This document shows, piece after piece, positions 28,408-40,205 of a stretch of DNA of 40,205 bases. The notes beneath the pieces are model-generated. The model searched no databases and was not told the DNA's origin. It was given only the letters and a program-made list of their open reading frames with translations. A program made the position numbers and the translations under genes. Position 1 is the stretch's first letter. The number at the start of each line of letters is the position of its first letter. The DNA comes from Saccoglossus kowalevskii (taxonomy: Eukaryota; Hemichordata; Enteropneusta; Harrimaniidae), in assembly GCF_000003605.2 (NCBI RefSeq), contig NW_003116453.1, positions 115,039 to 155,243 of the forward strand, written 5' to 3'.

Positions 28408-28961
28408 AATAATCAATTGCCAACTGTATGACTGCTCAGACTTACAGGATGCCCTGATGTATAGCATAACAGCTGATGCAGATGACAACACTATGCAGCG
28501 ATTCAGCGAAGTGTTTCAGCATGGTTTAGCGCAGACACCTGTGTCCCTCACAAAAAAACACACATTATCATTCACCATATCTCCATTTGCATGTATTGCA
28601 TGTAGAGTTAACTACACATATAGTCATGATGTATGTCCTAATTACTGGATAAATTTAAATTAATATTTATTATCTCTTAATATGCCGCATGCAGCTGCAC
28701 AGTCAAAGTGTTTTTTTATTGACCTCGTTTTATAACTATGACACATTGGAGAAATTATTGCAAACTTCAGTACTTGCAAGCACATTAGAAAAACTGTCTT
28801 GGTTGTGTCTATATAGTCAGCTGCGAGGATATTAATAATGACTGTAACTGGATTCCTACACAACCAATGATGGATTACAAAATAAATCTAATATAAGAAT
28901 GCTACTTATTCCTGGGTAACATAACAAATGATCTCCAGTTATTTCGCGGATGGACATCCGG

Positions 28962-29001
28962 GCATTTTCACTGCCTGGCAACCATCACGGTGAAAACAAA
29001 G
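28962..29001. repeat. Dispersed 40-base repeat, copy 2
   Basis: ATTTTCACTGCCTGGCAACC followed by ATCACGGTGAAAACAAA; differs from the copy at 22278 at about two positions. It is followed by AACAGTGTAACAAGATTACC, related to AACAGCTTAACAAGACTATC in the other copy. Confidence 0.65.
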
Positions 29002-29230
29002 GCCAGAAAACAGTACTTTGATATGGTTGTTGAGACTCCCCTGAACAGTGTAACAAGATTACCCCTGAAAATATATAAATTTGGTTGTTCAGGATTACCT
29101 CAAAGTTGAGTTTGTGTTGTTTTCTTGAATTTTCACTGACTCGACCGGCGTTCCACAGCAGCTCGCGCATAGCCAATATAAATACGGTACATATAAATAT
29201 AAATGATACAGTGATGCATGTCTCTGCAAC

Positions 29231-29600
29231 NNNNNNNNNNNNNNNNNNNNNNNNNNNNNNNNNNNNNNNNNNNNNNNNNNNNNNNNNNNNNNNNNNNNNN
29301 NNNNNNNNNNNNNNNNNNNNNNNNNNNNNNNNNNNNNNNNNNNNNNNNNNNNNNNNNNNNNNNNNNNNNNNNNNNNNNNNNNNNNNNNNNNNNNNNNNNN
29401 NNNNNNNNNNNNNNNNNNNNNNNNNNNNNNNNNNNNNNNNNNNNNNNNNNNNNNNNNNNNNNNNNNNNNNNNNNNNNNNNNNNNNNNNNNNNNNNNNNNN
29501 NNNNNNNNNNNNNNNNNNNNNNNNNNNNNNNNNNNNNNNNNNNNNNNNNNNNNNNNNNNNNNNNNNNNNNNNNNNNNNNNNNNNNNNNNNNNNNNNNNNN
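29231..29600. other. Assembly gap (370 N)
   Basis: A run of N of unknown content. Nothing can be said about it, and frames that cross it are meaningless. Confidence 1.
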
Positions 29601-29957
29601 GTGGAACGTCTTGTGATGCAGAATACTGGTAATCAACATGTGGACATAGGTCCATATGAAGCAATCAAATTGTTATATGTGGTACCTGTGTGTTGACATC
29701 ATTTTTATTTTGTTTTTCATTCATTTCAACTATCCATGGTGGCTTTCAGCCACAGTTCAATGGAAAAAATTTACATGTTTACAATCAAAGTAGTATTACA
29801 GTATAGACAAAGATGTATGACGAGTGAAACATGTTTTTTTTTTCTAACACACGACTTAAACACAGGAAGAATAAAGCTCATCAAAAAAAAAACATACATT
29901 TTTATGTACCCAATTGCAGTGTCCAAGTGACTAGTTCCCATAATGTACTATGATACT

Positions 29958-30135
29958 TACTGTAAAATACTTTTTTTTAGCTGGAATTAATTTTCGCTGA
30001 AAAAACTTTTCTGGGTGTTTTGTAAGGAATTCATTTTCACTGAGTTTTGATGAGTTGAATGTAAAATAAAAGAAAACAGGTAGATTTTATTTTAACTGAA
30101 TCATTCCTTCAGCAAAAATCAAGTATTTTACAGTA
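29958..30135. mobile_element. MITE, same family as 12893 and 17220 (opposite orientation)
   Basis: Starts TACTGTAAAATAC and ends AAGTATTTTACAGTA. The interior GTGTTTTGTAAGGAATTCAT and TGAATCATTCCTTCAGC is the reverse complement of the interior at 17220. About 178 bp with small deletions. Confidence 0.85.
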
Positions 30136-30984
30136 TATCATCTGTACTGGTGCTGAACAAGGGCGTGATTATTATCATTACTACATCCAGCATAAGAATC
30201 TAGATACACATTTACATTTGTATAATATTTGAACAATATCAGAAGCGCATATGCGTAAGTAAAAGTTCAGTTAGAAAAGTCTGACCCACAAAAAATACAA
30301 GCAATTTGTGACCAGTACACTCTTTTATTGGAGTAAATACTGTCTTTTCAATACACTTTCTTAAATGCAATGTACTTCAAAAAAACGAGTTTCTGAATCT
30401 CTAAATAGAATGATTTATATTTGCGCACAAGTGACGCAATACAAAAGGCTCTACTGCCTTCAGTGAGTTATAAATCTAACCGGTAATAAAATGCACTGAC
30501 CCGATAAAAAATGGCATGGGTTTGTTGAATGTAAGACAGCATGTAGCCTCAAACGTTTCAATACCCTAGCACAAGTGGCTTGTATAAACAGTTCACTGGT
30601 TTATGTGATTAATATATATGATATACACATCAAAACAAACAGACGGAGAAGACAGAAGGCATTTGATCCTCGGCTGTACTGAAAGTTGAATTCATAGCAA
30701 TCGTACAACTGCATTACGGAGTTAATAATACTAGTACATGTACCATTCAGTAAGAAACATTTGTCCAGCCAGCAGCAAACTGAAATCTGGTAGAAGTTAA
30801 ACTCTTTCCATAAAAACATGTAATCAGAGCTTTGTGTTTGCACAAAATATTTGAGTCTTTTAAATTTTTAGTAATTTGTCCTATATTGGATTGTTTTAAG
30901 TAAAATTCACTCTCAGATTTAACGATTTTAATACATACAAAATGTATGTTGACTTTTATTTTGGAGACATTTGTATGCAATAGA
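30136..30984. other. Non-coding stretch, no feature seen
   Basis: AT-rich sequence without recognisable coding, RNA gene or clear repeat structure. Confidence 0.5.
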
Positions 30985-31420
30985 AGCAGGATTTCTCATC
31001 CACTAAATGTATGTCAAAGTGTGACTCCAAGCCACTCCTATGTGTTCCAATTTAAAATTTGCTGACTTCCAATCAAATCTCTAATGCAGTCATGTACTAA
31101 CTGGTAGCGTATTTTTAACTGTAGCTATGACAACATCTCCCTCATCTAAGCAGAATTTTTCATCCACTAAATTACGTCAAAGTGTGATCCAAATCCACCA
31201 GCCTTATATGTCCCAATTTAAAATTTGCTGACTTCCAATCAAATCTCTAATGCAGTCTAGTGCATGTACATGTGTTATTTTCTGTGTTACAGGTAGCTGT
31301 GACTGCTTAAGCCACATCATTACCCACATCTGAAGCTGAACACTTCGTTTTTCAGTGTTACAGGTACATTTTTGTAGCTGTGACAAGGCAAAAACAACAT
31401 TACCCTCGCCTAAGCTGAAC
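30985..31420. repeat. Degenerate tandem repeat, unit about 164 bp
   Basis: Two well-kept units (from about 30985 and 31149) share CATCCACTAAAT, GTCAAAGTGTGA, CCAATTTAAAATTTGCTGAC and TTCCAATCAAATCTCTAATG. A separate part of the unit, GTAGCTATGACA/GTAGCTGTGACT followed by CCTCATCTAAGC-like sequence, recurs again near 31290 and 31374, so parts of third and fourth units remain. Confidence 0.8.
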
Positions 31421-33400
31421 ATTTTATAAAAGACAGTCCCATTAGAAAACAATGCTTGGATGGATGGGAAGGCATGAACTCATAAAGTAAGTACTGACCT
31501 ACAAACAATGCGTTGTGGACTTGCATTCATTCAATGAATGGTGTATCCTGATGATGAATCTAGCCACTCAGAGCAACCATGAAACCAAAAAAACAGACCA
31601 TTTTATTGAGGTGCACTGAGCAACTAAAAGCTTTTGAAAAGAATCCCTAACTTGGCAAAGTAGGTCAATATGGCTACCTTTGAATCAATGTTTTATAGTT
31701 AACTGGGGGACATTTTGCCTTGCAGTAAAAACAAAACAGTCCAACTTCCTGTTGCTGTGAAACTGTACACCACTTGTGAACGACCTTAGGATTCCTTGAA
31801 GTAGTATTATGTCTGTATACCTACATGTTTGGCAAATACAACCACAGGCAAGAATATGATGAGGCTTTCAAACGTGTGAACTGGTTTGCAAAATAACATA
31901 CGAACCAACTTGACAACTCATACACTTCTGCAAGTAAACATATATTTCCCAACTATAAAGAATGGATTCTGAATAATAGCTTGCAAGACAACCACAGGCC
32001 CCCCCCCCCAACCCATCCAATCCAAAAAAAAAAAAAAAAAAAAAAAAATACTCATCCACCCACCCATGGATGAAAAATTATCCACATCAGTCCACTGCTA
32101 GGACTGGTATTTTTCAATATGAAAAAAAGGTTTTCAAAAAACCCCACAGTGTCATATACAACTGCCGTAACTGAATTTTCACATTAACGTTCGGCTCTAT
32201 TTCAGCCCCCCAGACAGCATCAAAATTCAAACTTGCTGAAATCACAAATCACACATGGTGTTTATCTTGGAGTTGACTATAGGCCCAAACCATGTGTTGT
32301 TTATGAAATATCAGCCTGCTTGGATAAGGCTGTGCATAAATATTCCCACTAGATTAGTTTTGTATTTACACTGATACTTGATTGAAAGCGTAGTTAGGTC
32401 AGCAGACGCTGCTGTTCACAGCACGTTATTCAGTGTCACCAAGCTATCTTATTTTCATTCCATCTCCAAACTGATGAATTACGCATGCCATACTAAGACA
32501 AATAAGTTACAATGCTGTAAAGGGCAAGTAGTCTGGGCCAAACCATATTAATCTATCACACGTATTTCTTACATTTGATTTATTTGATGTGTATGTACAA
32601 GGGTACAAGAGACAAGTACTGAATAAAGCTGTTCCCACATGCAAACTAAATGAATCTCAAGTGACTACCACTAACTATTAATCCATACTACTGAATAAAT
32701 AAATGTACAAAATAATTCGATGTTATGTGGCTTTGCTGTAAGCTGGAACTGAAAGTTATTATTTAAACTCAGCATTTCAGCCAATGGCCTTTCATCGTTT
32801 AGTTAATCATAGTATCAGGATGGCTCCAGTAGTAAGCGTCATAATTCAATTCCGTATTCAGTCATCAATGAAAGAATTTTATTCATGCTTTTATTAGGGA
32901 CATGTAAACCTGCATGGGATAACAAAATATTCTATTTTTTCCACTAAAACGATGCTACACGGTGAATCTTCACTGTACCCTGAGAGAAATACATCATATA
33001 CATGTATATGTGCAATTGGAGTAGGGTGACATAGCGGTAGGTAACAATGGACATGACTAGATTATACTACGTGGAGCATTTAAATTATTTAGGATATTAA
33101 CTGTTTTGAACATCATATGTTACAAAATAAAAATATCCACAGTAAAAAGAAGATTTGGGGCAAATAAAAAAACCTCCTAACTGCAACCCAACAACAGACC
33201 ATATCTGACGCAATGTGTGAAAGTACGAATAGATCAACGACGTCAAGAATTCGATCATGATTGGGACTGATGGCAAGAAGCCATGTCTATCTAATACTTA
33301 ATGTGTATTATATTCCTGTGTTGTAGACGATACAAAAACAACACAAATTTTCTATTAGTTCATTACTGTTAAGTGAAAACCAAATGGAAACCATTAAGAG
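31421..33400. other. Non-coding stretch with homopolymer tracts
   Basis: No gene recognised. A C9 tract and an A-rich tract of about 26 bases (near 32000-32049) and a CCACCCACCC run follow one another. The rest is plain AT-rich sequence. Confidence 0.55.
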
Positions 33401-33606
33401 ATTCTGTGAAATAATTTATTTTCACTGGAATTAATTTTTCGCAGAAAAGACTTTTTGTGTGTTTTGAATGGAATTTATTTTCACTGATTATTTTGTGAGT
33501 TCAATATAAATTATAGGAAAAAATGTATATTCGCTGGATTTTATTTTCAATGAATCACTCCTTCAGCGAAAATTAATTCCAAGCAAAAATAAAGTATTTT
33601 ACAGTA
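33401..33606. mobile_element. MITE, same family, about 206 bp
   Basis: Left end ATTCTGTGAAATAATTTATT is degraded; right end AATAAAGTATTTTACAGTA is intact. The interior GAATGGAATTTATTTTCACT and TGAATCACTCCTTCAGCGAA match the copy at 29958 in the same orientation. Confidence 0.85.
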
Positions 33607-36600
33607 CTGTACTTTCAAAAAGACAATGTGGACAGCTTTTAGTATTTTTGAGCATGTCCAAATTATTGGGTTTCATTTATTGTACATGCATCTTTACAGA
33701 AACAATAGAGAACGATTTATTGTAAAATAAATGTTGTTTCAGCAGGAAACGCAGCAGAAAAACATGGTGCATGTATGTTTGTGTTTTCCATAAAATGCTA
33801 ACTAATATCTGGTAATTATTGAGAATATAATAATTTCAATCAAAAATTGTCAAAGGTTATCACGATTACCGCAATGAAGACCTTTCCCAGCATTCCCCCG
33901 CCCCAAAATAAGCTATTATTTATACCATGGTTAGTACTTTCCATGCTTATACATTTACCAGCACATGTAGTGAAAACAACAGAACTGTAAACAGTATACT
34001 CACGGGAAGAAAATTTTGTAAAAGTCACTATGACCAAATTTCCAAGACTCACAAAACTAATGTGAAGAAAGAGGAGTACCGGTAGTTCGTATTTATTTAT
34101 TTTTTATTAAACAGATCTCCAGGCAAAGATCTCAATTACAATGGATATGCCTAGACAAGAAACCAAAATCTCACCAACATTTTTCACTTCTTGCCGAGAA
34201 GATGTCTGAGTTATTGAGAACAGTAACAACTGTTTTAATTTCTGACATCCACATTTAATAGGAAGTTGATCTCCTAAACCTAATAACGCGTGTATGGTGG
34301 TCAGGATAGACTGTAATTTCAAACTACTAAGTATTTAGTCGGCTAGAAAGATCGAATACACATCCTCCCTGGTGTGACGTGACTCCACTATGCACTGTAA
34401 GAATATTGATAAGACAACCACTTTCGTATTTAGGATGTTTGATACAGTTTTTCATGATTTTGGTGTACCGGTATATTCTCTGCTCGTTTGATATAGGCTT
34501 ATACATGTATACACATGCTATACGTGTGAGAATACCATCAATCTTGAGAAACCATGTTTTACACAACGTATCTGAGAAATATCTGATTTTAAGACTTATT
34601 TTCTCCATGTTTGTACAGCGAGTATAGCTCCATGGCACAGCAAATAATAGAACATCTCAATGTTTCCAGGAAATTGTACATTGTATACTCCTACCTACAT
34701 TGTATATTTCAAATATACTTGAGTTAGGTCATTACACTTTGTACAGTTTTTTTACAGTGCGTCACAAACTTTTTGAAGTGCTTGACAGAAAAAAACATTC
34801 TATAACACATATCAGGAATATCATTTTAAACAAGTATCTAAGCTATTTTTGTCGACAAACCCCATTATTACCCAGAGTTGCAAAAAAAACAACTATTTTA
34901 AACAGTAATTTAGAATAATCTCATACTGTACAAACACAAATGAGACAATTCACAAAACTTGTGTAAAACTGTATCAAACATTAAATCTCTGTTGAAATAT
35001 ATGTATATTTCTTGGGTTGACCAAATTCAAGCGGCATTTTGGTACCTCCTAATAAAGATGACAAATCTACAATAACAAGGCTAGCGCTACGACATTGACA
35101 TGTTTTCCTAGAAGTTCAAATCACGATCCCAATTCAAAAGGGCCTATAACAATGGAATATTGTTTGAGAAAAAGAGATTAAATTCATTTAATTATCTGGG
35201 AACCCTTGGTTAAGTTGGACATCTGTACAGTATCAATGGGCTTGGGGCGGTCCTTAAGAAACTACTGGACAATAGCGACAAACTCCTACATGCTGCATTC
35301 ACACCTCAAGGTCGAAATACAGTGTACAATGTAGGTGCACTGAACAAACTGACTTTTTATTTGATTACATCATTACAAGGTATTTCTAGCACAGCCATCT
35401 ATATGTACATATATGTATTATACAATATGTAGGTGACCCCCCACCCAAAAAAAAAAACTGAGGTCAGAGTGACCTTTATTCAAAGTATTATCCAGACACT
35501 GAATGAAGAAACGTCACAACCCACTGAAGATATGGCGTCATCGTTCCATGTAACTCAGCATGCGTGGTTTTATTTGCATTGTTCACACAAAACTTTGAGA
35601 ACAAACAAGAAGCTACCAACCAGCGAGCCACGATAACCTGACAGTATTTCTCATATACCAGTACAACTGGTATGCCATTTGGTTTGAATAGTAAATAATT
35701 GAGAATAAAAAAAAAACACCATTTCTTATATGTATAAATGCTCTAATATAAGCCGCATCCTCCTTTGTTGCATTGTATCATTTTAATAGATGATACATGT
35801 ACAGAAAAGTATGAACATTCTGAATCAACCAGGAAATCAGGCTCCTAACATCAACCTGATTAAAATTGTTTGGCTTTTTTTTAATTTTTTTAATTTTATT
35901 TCATTTATTATTTATTTGTTTTTTTTAAGGGATCTGACTCTAATATATTTACATGTACACATGTGAATCACGGAGTACCTCTACAAAAGTGAGGAATAAG
36001 AATTTGATAGTTGGTAGTGAATTACTAGTAGTCGCATACATGTAATTTTTAGGATACATATACATATTACATTACATATATTTTGCGATATTTTAGTTTT
36101 CTCTCTAGTCTTGTGCTACAAAGTCGTCACTATTTAGAAACAATACTAAGTCAAATTCCCGGCTGCTTTAATTTGAGGTCAAGGTTTATGGCTCCTAATT
36201 TTTTGAGAGAAATTAAAAGTGAATTGTTGCTAAAGCTTATGAAATTCATGATTAGTTTCACCACTGTCCCTTTAAAAATGAGGACACATTTAATCTACTG
36301 ATATATGAAAGCTGACTCATACAAGCCATGTATACAAACTGATACAATACAAAAAGTATTGACTGAGATTAGACCAACCAACAGAAACACATGTATAAAA
36401 TCATAATGGCACAATGTGCAAGATGTGACCAAGTGTGAAGAGTACAGAGAATAGTAACTGTGCATGTATATCGGTTTTATGGATTGAATTTAGTCACAGA
36501 ATACATCAATAGAGATAACATGAGATTCTTGTTCAACAGTGAGACATGCAAGACTGTTGCATGGAGGCGACTCAAACTAACATACAAGTCAATTATAGAT

Positions 36601-37020
36601 ATACATGTACATGTATCGGTAGTTTAACATGATTATATTTTATTTTTTTTTTTCTTGATTTATCATTTTCGACAACCCAACTTGACAATAAGCAAATTAT
36701 AAATCAAAAAAAGCTTAGAAAGAACTCCTGTGTGCTGAACATATACACACATACAATGTACACGTACGTACACACTAACTACAAAGACTCCCATTGTGTG
36801 CTTCGTACATGAGAGTAAAAAATTAGTCAAAAAACAACTCATGTCAAGACAATTATTGAGAATCATTTGTGTATGACATATGTGATATGGTATGACAAAT
36901 ATTTCACATATTAATTCAGTTTTATGCAAACGCATAGACAATCAAGGTACCTACAGAAACTGAATAATATACTGACTACTTTCTATTATTATGCCCACAA
37001 CAATGAACCATGAAATGGTG
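33607..37020. other. Long non-coding stretch, no gene seen
   Basis: About 3.4 kb of AT-rich DNA with scattered ACATGTACATGTA palindromic repeats (for example near 36602), A and T tracts (35443, 35880-35930), and only short open frames lacking any family resemblance, such as 34327-34638 and 35433-35636. It could contain exons too short for me to recognise. Confidence 0.5.
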
Positions 37021-37801
37021 GCTATTTTGATGGAAAACAAATCATGAAATCTACAACATTTTCAAAGCTATTTTGATGGAAAACAAATCATGAAATCTAC
37101 AACATTTTCAAAGCTATTTTGATGGAAAACAAATCATGAAATCTACAACATTTTCAAAGCTATTTTGATGGAAAACAAATCATGAAATCTACAACATTTT
37201 CAAAGCTATTTTAATGGAAAACAAATCATGAAATCTACAACATTTTCAAAGCTATTTTGATGGAAAACAAATCATGAAATCTACAACATTTTCAAAGCTA
37301 TTTTGATGGAAAACAAATCATGAAATCTACAACATTTTCAAAGCTATTTTGATGGAAAACAAATCATGAAATCTACAACATTTTCAAAGCTATTTTGATG
37401 GAAAACAAATCATGAAATCTACAACATTTTCAAAGCTATTTTAATGGAAAACAAATCATGAAATCTACAACATTTTCAAAGCTATTTTGATGGAAAACAA
37501 ATCATGAAATCTACAACATTTTCAAAGCTATTTTGATGGAAAACAAATCATGAAATCTACAACATTTTCAAAGCTATTTTGATGGAAAACAAATCATGAA
37601 ATCTACAACATTTTCAAAGCTATTTTGATGGAAAACAATCATGAAATCTACAACATTTTCAAAGCTATTTTGATGGAAAACAAATCATGAAATCTACAAC
37701 ATTTTCAAAGCTATTTTGATGGAAAACAAATCATGAAATCTACAACATTTTCAAAGCTATTTTGATGGAAAACAAATCATGAAATCTACAACATTTTCAA
37801 A
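37021..37801. repeat. Minisatellite, 46-bp unit, 17 copies
   Basis: The unit starts GCTATTTTGATGGAAAACAA and ends ACATTTTCAAA. Seventeen head-to-tail copies are nearly identical; copies 5 (37205) and 10 (37435) share a G-to-A change (TTTTAATGG), and copy 14 (37619) lacks one A. The unit length is not a multiple of three and contains stops, so it is non-coding. Copy number could be collapsed or wrong in an assembly. Confidence 0.97.
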
Positions 37802-40205
37802 GCTTTTAATTTAGAACCACAATGCAACCTGGGATGACCTGACCAACAAAAATGGCGACAGCATGTTACCCAAATGACTCAAAAGTTCATCATAGCAGAT
37901 AATGGCAAAGTATTATGGGTAAGTATTTTGAATATGAATATAAAAATAACGTATCAGCGCAATAGACACCTTTTACAAATATGAATCTGAATTCTTACAT
38001 TGCAATCATTAATTAAAATATAAAATTCATCATAAAATCAAATAAATGACCCAGTTTACCAAAAAAATCCAATTTATCTTACATGTGATAGATTTGTAAT
38101 GATACTACAAAATCAACACAGATGGCCATTAACCAATTATTTGCTAGCCTTAACATTTTGATCTGAAAGTAACAAGTGTTGGTCTTACAAATCATCTCTA
38201 AGTGTTACTCAATGATGTACGTGTCATTTTATAACAATTGTCAACAACAGATTTGGTAAATTAGCTTTACAGATAATTTAACTCAAACAGTTATCCCAGT
38301 TGTCACATGGCATATTTAAGTGGAAAATTCCTGCCGTCTCATAAGTGTTGTACAATTCCTGTTAAATCGAAAGTGTCATACAATTCTTGTTAAATCGTGA
38401 GTGCCAGCAAAAAAAATAATGTGTATATGCAGAGAAAGAGAATGCAAATAACTTGATGAATTTGATACAGGTACCATGTTAATGGATGAGCTCACCTGCA
38501 CTAATGGCAACTAACTACATTAGCACTTACTCATACACATGATAGATCATTACCTTATCATCACATACTGAAAGCAGCTTTAATTCTGCAAATAGAGGCA
38601 ATTTTTTAACTCATGGGAAATTGCAAAATTTCTTTAAATTTCCATCAAAGTTCCCTCTGCAATACATTAGTTTTTTAAGTGTTCGTGTTGCTATTTAGTA
38701 TTAACTGCCATGTTAAGAAAGGAGAGACTGAGAACCATCGAATGCATGAATATGATGAGTTTGTGATCATGTATTTTCTGATTTTTTTTTAATAAGAAAT
38801 TTAAGCAGAAATATGAATCAATAAATTTAAGTTTGATGACCTCCTATCTCACATGCAAATTCATTTTGCAGACAAATATAGCCCTGAGCTCACTGACACT
38901 GTGGCGCCATGACAGCATGATGCTTTTATGGCCATGTGCGATAAAATTCGTTACCTATGTATTTCGGTATTACATGTAGAAATGAATTCAGCAATAATTA
39001 GGAATTCCCCATGTCCTTATTTGACCTGTTTTAACCCATAAAACCAAGAAAAAATTGAAGATTATTGAAACAGGCAGTCAAAGAACTTCAATTAAACTTT
39101 ATACTGGTTTTATGAGAGTTGTAAATTGGATATGCTAAGCTAAGGGGTCACCTACACAGCATATGAGGACATCACACAAAAACATGTTACACACAATGTA
39201 CACAATAAGATACTAGTGCCTGCAAAATATTTACAATTCAGATCAAAAAACACTTTTACAATTTATACATGACGTGACATGACATGAAAACAAAAGAAAT
39301 GTATCCATGATCTACAAGATATCATCCTCAAATATTTATTTTCCATTGTTTGTTATTTTAAATTAATATTATCAATATACAATGTTGAGTGGCAGACACA
39401 GACAACCTGCGACTGATTCAGATATTACAAGAATCTTTCTTATATTACAACACGATGACATTACTCAGACAGACATTTAAAGGGTGGATACACTATGATA
39501 AAGGAATTTCTTGATTATTGTGCCAAGTTATTCCCTAGGACTAACTATTTACAAGTCCACAGAAAACATTTGCAGTAATCTGAATTGGTTTTTGAATCAG
39601 TTTTTTATATTTTGATTATTTTTTTTAATTAAAATGGCTTCCAAAGTAGGGGTTCACACTATAAAATCATAAAGATATTGTTTCCATGGAAACAAGTTAA
39701 AGTACCACATCTTTTTATTTATTTGATGGAATTCTTTGCTCAGCAAAATATTAAGAATTTGTAGGTCTTTATTTTTTAAATAGTCTGCTATTTTACTTAG
39801 TTAGCTATGTCCATCTTTAATCTATTCATAGGACAGTAGACTTTTGAAAGCAGTCATACTTGAAATAGCGTATTTAATCTTCTTGATAGTGTTAACGGTA
39901 GAAATGATTCCAAATCTATGTGCACATACATCAGTATACAAGACAAAGTTAGTGTATTGTTGTCAATGTGAAAACTAAGGGACGACGTCAAAAGATCGAT
40001 GTCGGATAAAAAACTTAATTCCTTTAGTTTTTTTCCAAACCCCCTACCCCCCATTGAAACTTAATTGATAAATATTGGTCATGGCGTCAGACTACATTCA
40101 CCATTAAATACAAATTGATAATCGGACAGTAGTATTGCATAGACGTTGGTTGTCGGGTGGGTGTAAAAAGATTTTACAAATGCGCCTCATTTGACGTACA
40201 GAATT
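37802..40205. other. Non-coding stretch to the end of the window
   Basis: No gene recognised. A short direct duplication of about 28 bases (38345-38398, TACAATTC[CT]TGTTAAATCG with the bases before it) and a CATGACGTGACATGACATGA run (39268) are the only local structures. Small open frames such as 39854-40054 have no support. Confidence 0.5.

Noticed and set aside
29085-29696. Open frames crossing 29231-29600 on both strands
   Set aside because: They exist only because N bases do not create stop codons; this is an assembly gap.
34327-34638. 103-codon minus-strand frame
   Set aside because: An overlapping frame of similar length lies on the other strand, there is no recognisable family, and nothing around it suggests a gene.
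37021-37801. Regular repeat array that might suggest a CRISPR
   Set aside because: The 46-bp units are contiguous with no unique spacers, and the genome is eukaryotic.
1-40205. tRNA or rRNA genes
   Set aside because: I looked for GGTTCGA-type T-arms and conserved rRNA blocks and saw none; a covariance search could still find a degenerate one.
1-40205. Endogenous virus or retroelement coding
   Set aside because: No reverse transcriptase, integrase, gag or envelope-like frames are visible; the mobile elements seen are non-coding.

Overview
This is animal genomic DNA: AT-rich and intron-poor, with long non-coding stretches, many short inverted-repeat elements, microsatellites and a 370-base assembly gap (29231-29600). 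The main content is a cluster of four Toll-like receptor (TLR) genes, each essentially one exon. Each has a signal peptide, an ectodomain of leucine-rich repeats (LRRs) with a single cysteine-rich C-terminal cap, one membrane span and a cytoplasmic TIR domain. Tandem, intronless, single-cap TLRs with relics beside them suggest a marine invertebrate with an expanded TLR family. My best guess is a non-vertebrate deuterostome such as a hemichordate or echinoderm; amphioxus or a lophotrochozoan is not excluded. The species cannot be fixed from the sequence alone.

Layout. TLR-1 (1822-4640, minus) has one frameshift in its LRRs. A relic of another TLR C-terminus lies just past its stop (1667-1796). 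Upstream of its start are three serial copies of a TLR 5' flank (about 4641-6870); the outermost copy still carries a decayed TLR N-terminus whose ATG has become AGG. TLR-2 (8997-11810, minus) is intact and shares an almost identical TIR with TLR-1, including 172 bp with no difference that I can find. Between TLR-2 and TLR-3 lies a triplicated block of about 0.5 kb, invaded by a 0.2 kb MITE and a 1.0 kb inverted-repeat element. TLR-3 (18093-21005, minus) is intact, but its TIR is divergent and its C-terminus runs past the family stop. TLR-4 (23707-26594, plus) is divergent from TLR-3 across a 2.7 kb spacer and carries two one-base frameshifts, the second inside the TIR. From 26.7 kb to the end I see no protein gene, only repeats: an hAT-like element, members of a MITE family, degenerate tandem repeats and a 17-copy 46-bp minisatellite.

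How the genes relate. All four proteins share a short N-terminal motif (WK[VI]YN or CKVYN) directly after the signal peptide, so they are one paralogous group. Ectodomains are diverse while the TLR-1/TLR-2 signalling half is homogenised, which fits local gene conversion. The TIR BB-loop proline, needed for adaptor signalling in known TLRs, is kept in TLR-1 and TLR-2, is Ser in TLR-3 and Ala in TLR-4, so signalling may differ between paralogs. TLR-1, TLR-2 and the relic 5' flank share an identical 13-bp ETS/PU.1-like site just upstream of the start, and TLR-4 has a related site.
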